Made by a program: the position numbers and the translations under genes
Part shown: positions 42,001-53,339 of the stretch, piece by piece
How positions within the stretch are numbered: position 1 is the stretch's first letter
Layout of the letters: every line of letters starts with the position of its first letter
NCBI GenBank assembly: GCA_009760855.2
Contig: WPIO01000033.1
Coordinates: 3,119,501 to 3,183,500 of the forward strand
DNA from: Cristatella mucedo
Taxonomy: Eukaryota; Bryozoa; Phylactolaemata; Cristatellidae
Length of the DNA: 64,000 nucleotides
Direction: 5' to 3'
Notes under the pieces: generated by a model
What the model saw: only the letters and a program-made list of their open reading frames with translations
Told to the model about the DNA's origin: nothing
The model's database searches: none

Positions 42001-45000
42001 GACAAGTGAGGGTGATATATGATTACCTATTCTGCAGAGCGATGTCGGGCAGCCAAATCATGTCTGATCGCACAACCACGTGGTCAATGCTGTTGTATTC
42101 ACTCACATCCCACGTTAGCCGCTCATCTTTCCATGTCTAAAAAAGAGGGCTCGCGATTTAAAACAGCACATGCGAACCTCCATTGAGGCAGTAAAATGTT
42201 TTGGAGGCACGCAATTTTTAAATTTTTAACGTAATTAACTTCAAAGTAAGATAGACCTTCTGTTGCCAAGTACTGTAGTTACGGACGAGCCACACACTGC
42301 TCTCACACCGAATTTGTGGCGTACAAGCAACGGGAAAGGGCGGGCTCCCCCAAACGGCTTAAGATGATTTAGCGTCCTTCAAGGCTCTTTCCTGCGTCGC
42401 CAGAATAAACACAAAGTATATTCTAGGTGTGAACTACATGAATTCACTCCTAATATGCAGGCTAAAAAAATATCTGGTAAGCGGTGCAAACGTGTATTCA
42501 AAAGCGCTATTTGGATGAATATGCAAAGACCCTGTTCGAATATTGATATCTTATCATATTGAAACAGAGTACCGCAATTCTAGCGATATTGTAATAGACC
42601 TAGAGGTTGATAGCGGTTCCTGAACTGCAACTTACAGAAGCCGGATGTGCCATGTGTAACAATTAGTCAGTAGTTTTTGGGCTTTGAAGTGGGCTATACG
42701 CTACGGCTGGTGCTGTCCACTCACGCCTCTGTCTCTCTGTGGTTCTAGAATGCACCGTCCTACCCCAAAGACATAGGATGGTCATTTCAAAGTGTATGCG
42801 CTCTTAATTGCTGCAGTGCTCTGCTCCCGACGGCATACCTGCGTATATCATAGCTGCACTAATGAATAAGCAGTCGTGCTTCGGGGCGCCAACTTCACCA
42901 GTATCTGCCGCCCGTCAACTAGGACTAGCACCGCTACGAGTGCCGTGTTAGGGGCAAAGAACTTGAATTCAAAAGACTCTATAGCGCTCTCGTAACAATA
43001 CTTACGACTGCGTGTGCATACCTCTGTCGCCCTTCCTAAATGTATAGACGTATATAAAGTACGCATGCGTGCGTGTATTGACGTACAGTTAAGCCTGTAT
43101 ATTCGCCTGTACGTACAGTGATTGCTTATGCCGATATAGCGTGCACCCACGGCCAAGCCCGAGCAGGCAAACGCACGTATATAAGTTATTATGCAAACAT
43201 ATATCAATATAGGTCGATGTATATAGTGTGTCGACGTGCAGAATCCTGCCCGTACCTGCCCGTGCCTATAAGCAGACCCACAGTCAGGCGAATTTTTGCA
43301 GTGTTTGACGCGGTTTCTAGTTAGCCGAGATTCGAAGCTCCAGCGGAAGAAAGGCCGGCACAAAAAAGTTTCCAGGGCCATTGGTTTTGAGAACTGTTAT
43401 TTAATTAAGCATCCGTCAGTAAGAGATATGACTTTCATCGGTTCACCCCTTTCGATTTGCTCGGGTTCGAAGGCCTAAATCCTCCAGACAAAATCGCACT
43501 TGGCATACAGTTTAATTGACAAAAGTGCATCTCCTAGTCCAGTGGGTAACCTCGGCAAGTCTGTCAGCTGTGAAATCTCAAGAAGTTAAGGCGATAGCAG
43601 AATTTGTGGTGCAGCCAAACACACATGCACCAATATACGTGCTCAGCGTCCTGCTGTATGTATCAACCAATACTTTAGTAATATCTGATGAACTTACTCG
43701 TTTGGCCCCCTGGCTGGACATTTGGTGCATCCCACATATAGCCAGTTCGCTACGCACAGACCTGTACATACCTGTATGTATATATTTATCAATAGCTGCC
43801 TTAGCAGGATCTCAAGGGCACCGCTCGGCTCTTAATCATTGGTCAAAGGCTAAGCTTTTAGCTAGTGAATGAAGTCTTAACGCCACATAAGTCGGCAAGA
43901 AAATGTTTAACAAAAAATCAGTAGAAGTAGCAGAGCAGTTGAAATACCGGTACAATAGGTAAGAACGGGCGAGGTTTAAAAAGCGTGTCTTAAGGTCAGG
44001 CGCAGTGGAACTGCTAGAGAAGTGTGTGAAGATTGTTAGAAGCAGGACCGTAGCCGGGAATTTTTCTGGGGTAAACTTTGACCCAGGGCCTCACCTCCGA
44101 AAGTAACTAGACGAATGACTTATAAAAAAGATTTTTTTCCAGTCCTCTGAGCTAACAGGACAAAAAGAGAGAAGACACTCTTCCATCTAAATATGTCCAT
44201 TTAATTGAATACATAAATAGTAGGGTGTTAGAAGCTTTGTAAATGCATTTATTAATTTTAGCTTTCACCCCAGTAAGGCAATGACATTAGTGATTGTTAT
44301 TATTAACTGGAAACGCCTAACGTTTTCAAAATAAATTTCTATTAAAATAATCGGTAGTCGTTAGGTATGATGCTGGTTCTCTGAAAGTAACGCCTGGAAG
44401 CTTTATCAAACCTTCTTAAGGCCACTTAGCAACGACTTAACGACGACGACGACGGTAAAAGAAAAACAAAGTGGAATGCGAAGGGCCTACGGAGGCTTTA
44501 ACTCAAAGAGGGCGTTCGAGCAATAAATTCTTTCTTTTTGTTCAAGACAGGTGGAATTTGGGTGATTTGAATTCATCTGAATGGCAGCAGAAGCAGTAGC
44601 GATGGCTGCCGTTTAACATCTAGCTTAACTTATAAACGAGCCCTCAATTTCTTCTTTGATATTTAGGCCTTTACGAGCAACTCGCCGCTTTCGCAGCTAT
44701 TGAACAATCGTGCTTTTTCACTAATCGCTGAAGATAAGACCTTCTCCGTCGCTTTCATTCGCTGCTGCTTCCACTGCGTTCCTTCACAGCAGCTCACAAC
44801 TCCGTCTTTATTCTCAACCGTTGCTCGTTTTGGTCGAGACCTACACTGTTACCACGACAGGCATCGATGTTGTGAGGTACTCTCAATTCCTCAGCATTGG
44901 TCCCACCTAATCTTTACGGCATTGATTGGTTTTGAATGAACGAAAGAAGGCAGAAACGGTGTCCAGGAACTGATGCAATAAGTTCGTCAATTCATTAGTC

Positions 45001-46216
45001 ACTACGAGTTTGGGTGAAACCCTGCTTGATAACCTTCGGCGACACGGCAACGAGATAGATTTGTTGAACACTAGTGAAAGTGAGCAAATGCAGCCGACGG
45101 GTGGTAAGATGGCATGAAAGAAGATGTGCTCTACAAGACGGGCAGAAGGCGGGCTAGTAAAAAGGTAAACACCAGGCTTATGTGGCGGAGCTGTTTATTA
45201 AATTACCGAACCTCGTTAATAGGGTTACCCGCTGCCCCAGTTAACTGGAGTACTTTAGCAAACAAATAATTTGTCAGCCGCACAGATGCATCACCTCGGG
45301 CCACCGATTCTCCCGCCGATTCACTGACGGGCCCATAGAGAGGCCCATTGAGAGATGTGAGAGGTCCGAGTGGCGTCTGAGCTAAGTGCGTATTAACACC
45401 CTGAAAGCCGCTTATCGCATGCCCCAACTGCTTTAAGAAGCAAAGACTTTCATTGGATATAATAATGCTGGCGTAGAGTGTTAGTGTGATTGCAGAGTGT
45501 GAAGTCTCCCTAAAGTCTGGAAGCCGACCTAAACCATTTAGAGAGTGCCGAGATACAACCCACTTCTAGACAGTGCGTTTTGGCTTGCATCTCGCTTCGC
45601 GATCCATCTCGCGAGCACCATAAAGAAATAACTAGAGACGAGATACTGCCAAGGGAATTCTGTGCACTAAAGATCCAAGATCTTCGTACTTACAACTTCC
45701 ATCCAGCCAGACGTAGTCAGAACTTGGCTCCGTTCATCCTGAAAGAGGCAATTCAAAATAGCATCTGCTGGTTACCAGCAGATGGATAGCTGCTGCCGCT
45801 GCTGCCTACTCTCATAGGTAAATATCTCGAATTTGATCGCAGCACTTCATCAGTCAGCACATCATACCGTTCTAGTGTACGTCCAGCCCCCACGGTACTT
45901 TACGGTGTTGACGATCGTGAGTGATAGCAGTAGTCCTGCTGTTACAGCATGAGTAAGAAACTTGTCTCACGCACTTACCAGATTGTTGAGCTGAATCAGA
46001 GTGAACGCCACGGATACTTGGACTGGACCACCAGCTCGCAGCTGAGCGGTTGAGCTCTTCTCGTAGTTTCGGAAAAGATCCTTATGAAGCTTATCCTGAA
46101 TAGAGCTCAGAGACTCTGTAAAACATTAAAAATGGATCTCAGCAACGGCTTAGACGGTTTGACACAAAACATTACCAGTGCTGTTCGGCCAGCTAAGATT
46201 TCGATACGCTGCGACA

Positions 46217-46253
<37 letters not shown>

Positions 46254-46255
46254 TA

Positions 46256-46307
<52 letters not shown>

Positions 46308-49300
46308 TAAATAAATAAATAAATATATATATATCTATATATCTATATATCTCTACATAACACACACACATATATATATATTTATATAACACACTAACAC
46401 ATATATATATATATAACATAAATACAAATATATAATTGATTTGTATAGCATCCTAAAAGAACTTAATATTTATTCAGACGCTTCACTTACACCACTAGGC
46501 TCGAGCCCACGACCTTGACCAGCGAATACTTCACCCTGACCTTGGTCAGGGCAAGCACCCTAACCACAGAACTAAACCAGCGAGGAATCTTTAGGTATTC
46601 CTGAGCACAGGATGTGCAGCGGTCGCCCATCGCACTATAGAGATATTTTGTGTCTGCCTTACTGATGATGCACTGCTGAAGAGAAAGCCTTTTCGTATAC
46701 GCACTCATGTTTTGTTTCTCGTTTAAAAAATAATCTATGAGGTAGTGCGCACCACATTTTAGTTCGCTTAAGTTAGATGTTAAGAATTTGAAAACAACTG
46801 AAAGGAGCTTTTCGAGATCATACCCTAACGTCACGGTATATGTCGCAAAAGACTGCTAATCTTATCTTAATTCCTGGTTCTGAGTCACTGTGGTGCGTGA
46901 TCCTACACATGTCCACCAAGGAACCGTTATTAAGGCAGAAATAAAGATTACCTTGATATCTTAAATGTTCTACACAGGCATTCTCCTGATTGGCTACAAA
47001 CGGCAAATTTGGTCTGCCCTCCTCTGTATGGATATATTCTTTTAGTTAGCTAAACTTGTGCTGTAAACAAGGACTCAACCAAGGCAATACGCCCCCATTC
47101 AAGTTTGGCATTATCATAGATATATCTATACGTATTTTTGTCACGAGTGTGTGCAATTTTTATCTTTAGCGCAATTGTTCGGTTTTGTCCTGCCATTACG
47201 CAGAACACTGTTTTTTCCGCTGCGCTACGCTCGCTGTAATTCTTACGTCTGCGGGCGTTGCAAAAAAGACATTGCTATCTGGTGATCTACCGTTTACTGT
47301 TAAGAGGCACGCTGCATGGGATGATTGTATATTTCCTCATTCAAAAATAACAGTTTTCATCCACCGTTTATAATTATAATATCATACGTTTTTATAGCAC
47401 CCTAGGAGAACGTGATCCGCTTCTAGGCGAACAATTTCTCTTTGGCTGGAATAGAATAATATCCATTGAACACCATAACCCATGAAAATCATGAAAAACT
47501 TAAACTTTGCTTTGGAAAGCAGATCTTAATGCATATTCACTTATCGGCGCTGACCGATGGAAAGTGAATCCAAGTGAATATTAACATGAATGGCAAAACA
47601 AGCTCTTGTAGTTGTAAATTTATTTTTAACTGGAAAAAGAGCGTACGTTAGACAGTACCACAATTTTCTTGGAACGGATCCTGAAAAAACGAGAGCAAGG
47701 CGAAAAGAATATATGTGCGGCACTAGCAGACTACGAAAAGAGAAACGAACAACAGAGATAGCGACTCAGTGTCCCACTGCCGAAGCTTTAATTCGCATGG
47801 AGCTCTCTTCCCACTGGTCAACATCGGAAAGCGAATCATTAATGACTTAGGTTTTACTGTTTTACCTTTTTAATTTCTGTTTAATTTCAGTGTATTAAAT
47901 AATATATATTGACTAATGTGCACCCGCGATTAAATTCAATATCGTCCCATAAAAGTACTACTGGTTTTGATCTCTGGCGATCGGGTGAGGCAAGGCATCA
48001 CATTTGGCAGCAAGATAACGACATGAAGCACACTGCCAGGCCAGTGGAGTTCTCGTGACCAATCTCACTGTGGTGCTGATGCAGTGGCCCAGCCAGCCGT
48101 CTGATTTGAACCCATAAAAAAAATATGGAGCGATCGACGGCCGGCTGAGGCAGAGTATTTGGTCAACATCGGTAACATTTGGTCAACATCGGTAACAGAC
48201 CTTTTTAGTAAAGCTCAGGGTCTGAGGAAAGTTATACGGCAGAAGAGACCAACTAGAAGCTCGTGGCCTTTATGACTGGCCAGACAAGGAAAGTAATAAA
48301 GAATCGTGGTTGAACGATGTAACGCTAAACGTGTACGTACCAGCAGCGTAGTGTTTGCTTTTGGAGTTTTAATAAATACTTTCTCTAGATACGCAGAAAT
48401 TCAGTATGCCTGTCATCGAATACAACCTTATCGCCCAAATTAATTTACAGCAACAGCAACTGAGATTTCTTGATGCCGAGTGCATGTTTATGAGGCTTGT
48501 CTCTGATGCCTAAAATGGTCTCCATGACGGTCCTGTCCGGACCGAGAGGCGCACAAACTCGCTGTAAAGACTGGCTGTGACTCGCTGTAAAAACAAACTC
48601 GCTGTAAAGACTGACATAAGCATCGCAAAAGCGCGAAGCAGGTAAGCACACAGTTTATAATAACAAGTTTTCTCAAAGACATGCGTGAGTGCCTGCATGC
48701 GTAATGTACTAAAATGCTAAAAACGATCCTAAGTATCATACAAAAATTGCATATTATGGAATCTTGGAGGTTAATGCAGATGATTTGGTTCTTCTTATCA
48801 CACTGACTGCTGTTGCTTTCCTTAGAGAATGTGCCACAGAGCTGGCTTTACGTACCCCTCGTGCTCGTGTTCGGCACAAGATGGTGGCAGGACGTGACTT
48901 GCTACTCACGACTCTACCGGACAAGCTGATGCCACCCACAGTGCCAATGGTCGCTTTGGGCTGCTTGCAGAGACTGCAGCCATCTCTTAGACCTCGAGTG
49001 CCGTAGCAGCAGCGGCGGCGGCAGCAGAAGCGGCGACCAGCAGCACTCCGCTTAGGCCTATCGTCTGCTCCCTACCAGCTGCGATTAGCGTGTACACGAC
49101 CACTTACTCTGCGTCGGCAGATCGGGCGTCTTGTTGATGTCGGATGGCACTATAATTGGAGGCCCGATGGCCGGTACCCATTGGTTGAACCCGTTTTCCG
49201 TGAGCGATACAGCTTGCCTCTTATCGGTTCGAGACTGCGTCGGTTCGCAGTACTGTCGGGCTTTTCTCATGATGCACTGCTCGATCATGGCGTCTGCTTC

Positions 49301-49323
49301 CCTTGCTGATATGAGGGCGTCGT
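32423..49323 (-). CDS. Nicotinic acetylcholine receptor alpha-type subunit, gene A
   Basis: Cys-loop ligand-gated ion channel subunit of the postsynaptic or extrasynaptic plasma membrane, acting as a pentamer. Seven exons with matching phases are visible. They show the WLPDI (WxPD) motif, a Cys-loop (Cys, 13 residues, Cys: CEIDISFFPFDDQAC), the vicinal YYACC pair of loop C that defines alpha subunits, four TM segments, a cytoplasmic loop of about 130 residues and a C-terminus just after TM4. TM2 has Glu at -1', Thr at 6', Leu at 9' and Glu at 20', so a cation channel is expected. Unusually, an exon of 72 codons lies before the ligand domain. One small exon (about 45 bp in relatives, DEKNQ region) was not found between 42.1 and 46.0 kb, and the start codon and signal peptide were not found. 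Confidence 0.93.
33395..33500 (+). mobile_element. LINE family A 3' tail
   Basis: Only the last 100 bp: ttcgatcgtgcttcttttgc, gcaaatgtaaagtgcctag, gggtgctatatcaaatg and (ATT)n. It lies in a receptor A intron, antisense to the gene. Confidence 0.8.
33498..33955 (+). repeat. Duplicated segment beginning attaggccggatcca
   Basis: Positions 33498-33610 and 33843-33955 share aattaggccggatcca, ggctggactggag, and tttgc(c/t)gacct(c/t)tg in order. They are diverged direct repeats 345 bp apart. Origin unknown. Confidence 0.7.
34560..35915 (+). mobile_element. LINE family A with decayed reverse transcriptase
   Basis: The longest LINE A copy in the sense orientation. The frame shows RT motif B (YGVPQGS, then LHDP in place of the usual LGP), motif C as YEDDTHLFL (the usual YADD changed to YEDD), then LVHAFITSRLDFCSSLLAGL and HWLPVKRCINFKVF. 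The frame breaks upstream near 34670 and after LAPA, and the 3' end is (ATT)n. A dead copy within a receptor A intron. Confidence 0.88.
37410..37815. repeat. Diverged tandem duplication, about 250-bp period
   Basis: The order gattagagcaac, taccgtgcctca, ttcgtc and aatactgaaa/aatactaaac occurs at 37468-37550 and again at 37728-37805, in AT-rich intron sequence. Confidence 0.6.
38423..38691 (-). CDS. Receptor A exon: loop C, TM1, TM2
   Basis: 269 bp, phase 2 in and 1 out. Encodes QDKYYACCGDTPYPSIYFTM (loop C with vicinal cysteines), YLRRKYLFYITNILAPC and the rest of TM1, then GEKIGLGVTVLLSFTVFLLL (TM2), IAESIPKNSDTVPII. It differs from the gene B exon at 62448-62716 by three silent bases only. 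Confidence 0.98.
39530..39661 (-). CDS. Receptor A exon: second Cys of Cys-loop, beta 8-9
   Basis: Encodes CKLHFTNWAFNGAEMNLTVT, then YPNISLDNYKVNGEWEMVM. The first Cys closes the Cys-loop. NLT and NIS are potential N-glycosylation sites and GEW is conserved. Phase 2 in and out. Confidence 0.96.
40395..41190 (+). mobile_element. LINE family A remnant, interrupted by a reversed LINE tail
   Basis: Very decayed LINE A 3' half (40395-40725 and 40870-41190). Between them at 40727-40868 lies a LINE 3' tail in the opposite orientation: (taat)n, cttgataaagcgcctaagag, aactcaatcc. Confidence 0.65.
41474..41620 (-). CDS. Receptor A exon: Cys-loop first half
   Basis: Encodes ATDIYHSSLVDHKFRTIISH, DGSILWVPGGKYSTN and CEIDISFFPFDDQA. 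FFPFDDQ is the conserved Cys-loop core. Phase 2 in and out. Donor gatcaagc|gtaagt. Confidence 0.97.
42027..42136 (-). CDS. Receptor A exon: WxPD motif
   Basis: Encodes TWKDERLTWDVSEYNSID, then VRSDMIWLPDIALQN. WLPDI is the WxPD signature of nicotinic receptors. Acceptor tcttttttag, donor gaatag|gtaatc, phase 0 in and 2 out. Confidence 0.97.
42137..45978 (-). other. Receptor A intron(s), expected small exon not located
   Basis: In nicotinic receptors a 45-bp phase 0/0 exon (DEKNQ-x-x-x-TNxW region) normally lies here. Phases on both sides are 0 and would allow it. I searched by eye on the reverse strand and found no convincing candidate. Open frames here, including 177 codons at 42848-43381, look random. 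Confidence 0.5.
45979..46115 (-). CDS. Receptor A exon: N-terminal helix and beta 1 of ligand domain
   Basis: Encodes SLSSIQDKLHKDLFRNYEKS, then GGPVQVSVAFTLIQLNNL. The DLFRNYEK...PV-x-V-x-x-x-x-x-L-x-Q pattern is the start of nicotinic ligand-binding domains. Phase 1 in and 0 out. Donor aatctg|gtaagt. Confidence 0.95.
46220..46430. repeat. (TA)n-rich microsatellite
   Basis: Long TA/ATAA tracts with short CA runs, just upstream (in gene A sense) of the ligand-domain exon. Confidence 0.95.
46437..46590 (-). mobile_element. SINE type 2, reversed
   Basis: On the reverse strand: ctggtttagttctgtggtta, gggtgcttgccctgacc, ggtcgtgggctcgagcctag, then the tail agcgtctgaataaatatta, gttcttttaggatgctatac. 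Confidence 0.75.
47374..47445 (-). mobile_element. LINE-type 3' tail, reversed
   Basis: The reverse strand reads cgcctagaagcggatcacg, ttctcctagggtgctataaa, then an AT/ATT end. Confidence 0.6.
49108..49323 (-). CDS. Receptor A exon: N-terminal extension
   Basis: 216 bp between a good acceptor (gctcttacag) and donor cgcaga|gtaagt. The phase 1 end fits the exon at 45979-46115. Encodes DDALISAREADAMIEQCIMR, KARQYCEPTQSRTDKRQAVS and WVPAIGPPIIVPSDINKTPD. No similarity to known receptor parts is recognised. It would place 72 mostly polar residues before the ligand domain. It could also belong to an alternative transcript. Confidence 0.7.
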
Positions 49324-49679
49324 CTGTAAGAGCAACATATTAAACATCAGAATTAATACTTTACTGAAGCATGGCTGTGGTTGCGATATGCCGAGAGAAT
49401 GGCCGTCTCACTTTAATGCACTAGCACAGCTTATGAAATTCATTCTCTCAGATAGTGAGCATTTGAGCTCTCGCAGGTCAGGAGTGGCAGAGTGAGAGAA
49501 ACGAGATTGCACTTCTTGGGTTCACTGCCTTTGGGTGCACGGCTAGAAGTGCCTTAATATTTAATAGTTAAAGATAAAGATTGACAGACCGAAGAGGTAT
49601 AGGGCTTTTGGCTTATTCTGGCATGATAACGTTATGGGAATTAGAGGCAATAGCTTCGATTCTTATACAGTTCCAATAC

Positions 49680-49890
49680 TAATAACAATAAAATGTATAG
49701 TGCCGTAAGAGAGCTAAACATGTTTCTAAGCACTTTACATACGTTGGAAAAGAAGCACAGCAGCTCGTTAGTGATAGCATGTTCAGCTTCTGCACAAATA
49801 AGCACGCAAAGAGCAATTCACACGGACCAAGGAAATGCTGCTATGAGAAGGTGAGTTCGTAACTTGTGTTTTAAATTGTCTCGGCTAACC
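49680..49890 (-). mobile_element. LINE family A 3' end, diverged
   Basis: The reverse strand retains the tail (cttagaaacatgtttagctc, ctcttacggcac) and the cttggtccgtgtgaattg segment of LINE A. Confidence 0.6.
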
Positions 49891-51309
49891 TTTTATTACG
49901 GTATAATTGGAGGCTAAACACTGTGAAACAGTAAATAAATTCGCTTCTGTTAAGTAATTCCGGATAATTCTAGTTCCGAACTCAAGTTCGGATGGGTAGA
50001 AATACAAGCCAATGCACGCAAAATAAATGTCTTTTGGTACGTTGTACTGACCAAACTTTATAATACTTGGACTACTTATTATAAAATAAAATAGTTAAAA
50101 TGGTCAAGTTTTTTGTTTGTCAAAAATGATTGGTACAACTTCTTTCTTGGTGGCTTGTCTTCTCGATACAATCAGTTCACCTCTATACGCTTCCGCCTTC
50201 TCACCTCTGCCTTTCGCTTTTGGCAAGCAGTCGCTAGACTAATTTAGAAAACCGTCGAGGTCATGAAATGCTAGTTGCTGCAAATGTGAATCAATATTTA
50301 GAAATTTTTTCAAAATATTGAACAATACCACGCGGCCGAGATAAAAGTGCTCTTACCCCTGAAGTGTTGCAGGCAGACCTACACATTTGGACGTGAGTGT
50401 AGTTTGATCATTCCATGAATGCTGTCTACACCAACTTATCTTCTCTATTGGCTGTCATGAAAGCGTGGAGCTACCAAGTCTAGCCATCACACAATGGGTT
50501 GCCATCAAATCAAGCAAGCTTAATTTTCTAGCCAGCCAGCGAATGTCGAACGCACATGTTCTTCTAATGCTCAATCACCCACTCTAATATTTCTTTCTTT
50601 TGAACGAGCAATCTGGCAAGGTGTCTGGCTTTCGATCTCATTGGTTCAAATTATGTGACACGTAAATGAATATATAGGCCATACGCTTAAATATACCAGC
50701 TATATTTATTAGCTATCGTGAATGCTTCCATGCATGAAGGATGCATGCGCATTTATGTCTTCCTTAAGATGTGATTGAACGCCAACCTATGATCAGTACT
50801 CGAGAACGAGCCTGCTAATTTGCCTACTGGAAAAATTGGATCGTTTTTTTTAAATAACACGACTAGCTACCTTAATAAACAAGGGAAACGAAAACGTTCA
50901 CATGTCCAATATCGAATGAGAGGGGGATGAGGTTTGGTAGCCTTTATCTGATGACCTTAATCGGGCGGTCGAGCTTCGCCGAATCCTCAGACCCGAGCAC
51001 TTAACAAGTAGCAGACACTTATTAGGACCACGTGCTGCGCATAATCCACGAAGAGTCGCTGCTTTGGCTTGGGTGCAGTGCAGCAAACCTCGGCAAGCGG
51101 CCACAGCTTGCCAATAAACTCGGCCTCTCTACGAGAAAGATATCTAGCTGACAGTAGATCGCGTTGAGTTGTGTAATCAAATAAGTGCTTATTGCATTTA
51201 GGTTGGTCATGCCGTTGTGTGCGGTCAGCGTGAGACTAAGCGTTTCAGCTTACTAAGCTACAGTAGATGCATGCTTTACGAGAAATGACCTAAAAACTCA
51301 TTTCTGTAT

Positions 51310-53265
51310 ATAGCAATAATACACGCAAATTTGTATAGCCCCCTCAGAGAGCCTAATCTCTTTCTAGATACTTTACTTATGCTGTAAAGGAAGCTTAATC
51401 AAATGGTTAATCGTAACAGGCACTGTGTCAACATTTATACAATGATTAGAGGTAACATGCACAGTGTCAACATGTAAATATGGTTAGTGGTAACATGCAC
51501 AGTGGCAGTACACATATTTACACACACAAAATCACGAGGACCCAACAAATGCTGGAAACTGGTGCGTTATTAGCTTCTTTTTAAATGTCATCAAGTCAGG
51601 CTACGTCAGTTGGATGAGTTCAAGGCTTTAGGAGCGTACACACTAAAGGCACAATCTCTACAGGATTTCTGATACGCCTTCGGCTTAGAGAAACGATTTG
51701 AGTCAGAAGTGCAGGTGGTACGATGCCTAACCACGTTGGGTAGTAGCTCTGATATGTTGAATGGACCCAGAGAATGGAGGAATCTCAAAATTGAGTGACA
51801 GAACCTTGAAGTCGATACGCTGATTGATTGGGAGCCAGTGCAGGTCGGCGAGAAGTGGTGTGATATGGCAACTGTGACGCTCGGCTTGGTGAGCCGTGAT
51901 CGCACACTAAGTAAGGTGGTCGGTGAGCCGCGATGGCACACTAGGTAAGGCGGTTGCTTTCACGACCTCGGTCCCGAGGTCATGGGTTCGATTCCTGCGG
52001 TGGGCGATTCTTTATTGCCACTGCAAGCGGTGGTGATAGCCGTAAAGGCTCTTCAGTCGCTATGCAAAAAGAGGCTGTTTAATCAGCTAGGATTTATTTA
52101 TTTATTATTAGTTGTCTTTCATGACCTTGGTCCCGAGGTCGTGAGTTCGAATTCTGTGGTGGGCGATCATTTACTGCCACTGCAAGCGGTGGTGATAGCC
52201 GTATAGGCTCTTCAGTCGCTATACAAAAGAGGCTATTGAATCAGCTAGTATTTTTTGACGCTCACGTCAGACAAGCTTGGCTGCAGAGTTTTGTACCAAC
52301 CGTAGGTGCCTAAATGCACAAGCCGGCAGACGATCAATGAGTGAGTTTCGTAAGTCGAGAGGGATGTCAAAATGCATGGATAAACTTGGATGTAGTATTC
52401 CTGTCTAAGCAGGCTCACGTTTTTGCAATTTTAAGCAACTAAAAGTAGAGAGTCGACTGTGAAGCTGATACGATCGTCTAGTGTGAGGTCACTTTAAAAT
52501 AGGAGGCCTAGATTTTGTGCGGATGCAACGGGAGATTTGGTGGTAGAGCCGATTTTTGAGCGATAAGCGTTCTAATTTCTGAGTCACACTAGGTTTGCCC
52601 ACAACTTGTAAATTGATTTTATCGTCATTCAATTTAAGAAATTTTTCCACCATTTGTATGTGGATGCCAGCAATACATGAAGCAAGAGAGTTCAGAGAGT
52701 TTGACGTGCTTGAAGGCTGGGGGGATCAAAACAGAGGTATAGCTGTGTGGCACCGGCATAGAAGTGAAAGAATAGATTGCACGTCGGAATTACATCTGCA
52801 AGAGGGAGAGTAGAAATTGTGAAAATAAGTGGATCAAGTACAGAGCCCAGGGGTACCTAGTTTTTTAGTGGTTCCTCGGTTGATTGTTTCGTGTTAATAT
52901 CAATGCTCTGGAGTCGACCTCTGAGATAAGACCTAGATTATTGCAGTGCAGCGTCAGCAATACCTCAGCAAGACAAAAGGCACCATAGAAGAACTTTGTG
53001 ATTAATAGTATCAAACGCTGCCACTAGATCAAGAAAAAAGTAGAGAGACGTTACCTAAGTCTGAATTCGTGAGAAGATCGTAATACACCAGAAACAATGT
53101 TGACTCAGTGGTAGTGATTAGCTCTACAACCAGACTGGAACTTACATGCTAGGTTTGAAGTTTGAATGTAAGAGAATAGCTGGTGTTCAGCTACTCGTTC
53201 CAGTGACTTTAATAGGAACGGATGTAGAGAGGCTGAACGGAAGTTGCTCAAGTTATCTTGGCTGG
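51310..53265 (-). mobile_element. LINE family A with RT domain, split by a SINE dimer
   Basis: The longest LINE copy. Reverse-strand translation (with breaks) gives the RT start (FRSASLHPFLLKSLERVAEH, FQSGCRANH) near 53100-53250 and motif A (FLDLVAAFDTINHKVLL) near 52970-53035. The C-terminal RT tail and 3' end run down to 51310. A SINE unit at 51883-52255 interrupts it. Many stops and shifts make it a dead copy. Confidence 0.85.
51883..52255 (+). mobile_element. SINE type 1 dimer flanked by an 8-bp target duplication
   Basis: Contains a short head fragment (ggtgagccgtgatcgcacac), a full unit (box A tggcacactaggtaaggcgg, box B gggttcgattcc, end aatcagctaggattt) and a second unit without box A. 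tgacgctc occurs at 51875-51882 and again at 52256-52263, and the LINE sequence is continuous when the insert and one copy are removed. Confidence 0.9.
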
Positions 53266-53339
53266 GCTACCAAAGAAAGCAAATAAGCCACTGAAGCTGA
53301 CTATGAATATGGCTGAAAGGCTAGTCTTTAAGTCCCAGA

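Noticed and set aside
42848-43381. 177-codon reverse-strand ORF in a receptor A intron
   Set aside because: Cys/Tyr/Arg-rich, no family resemblance, no splice context. Consistent with chance.
47590-47850. 86-codon + strand ORF with a basic stretch (KTRARRKEY)
   Set aside because: No domain or partner exon found. Likely random, or an unidentifiable transposon remnant.
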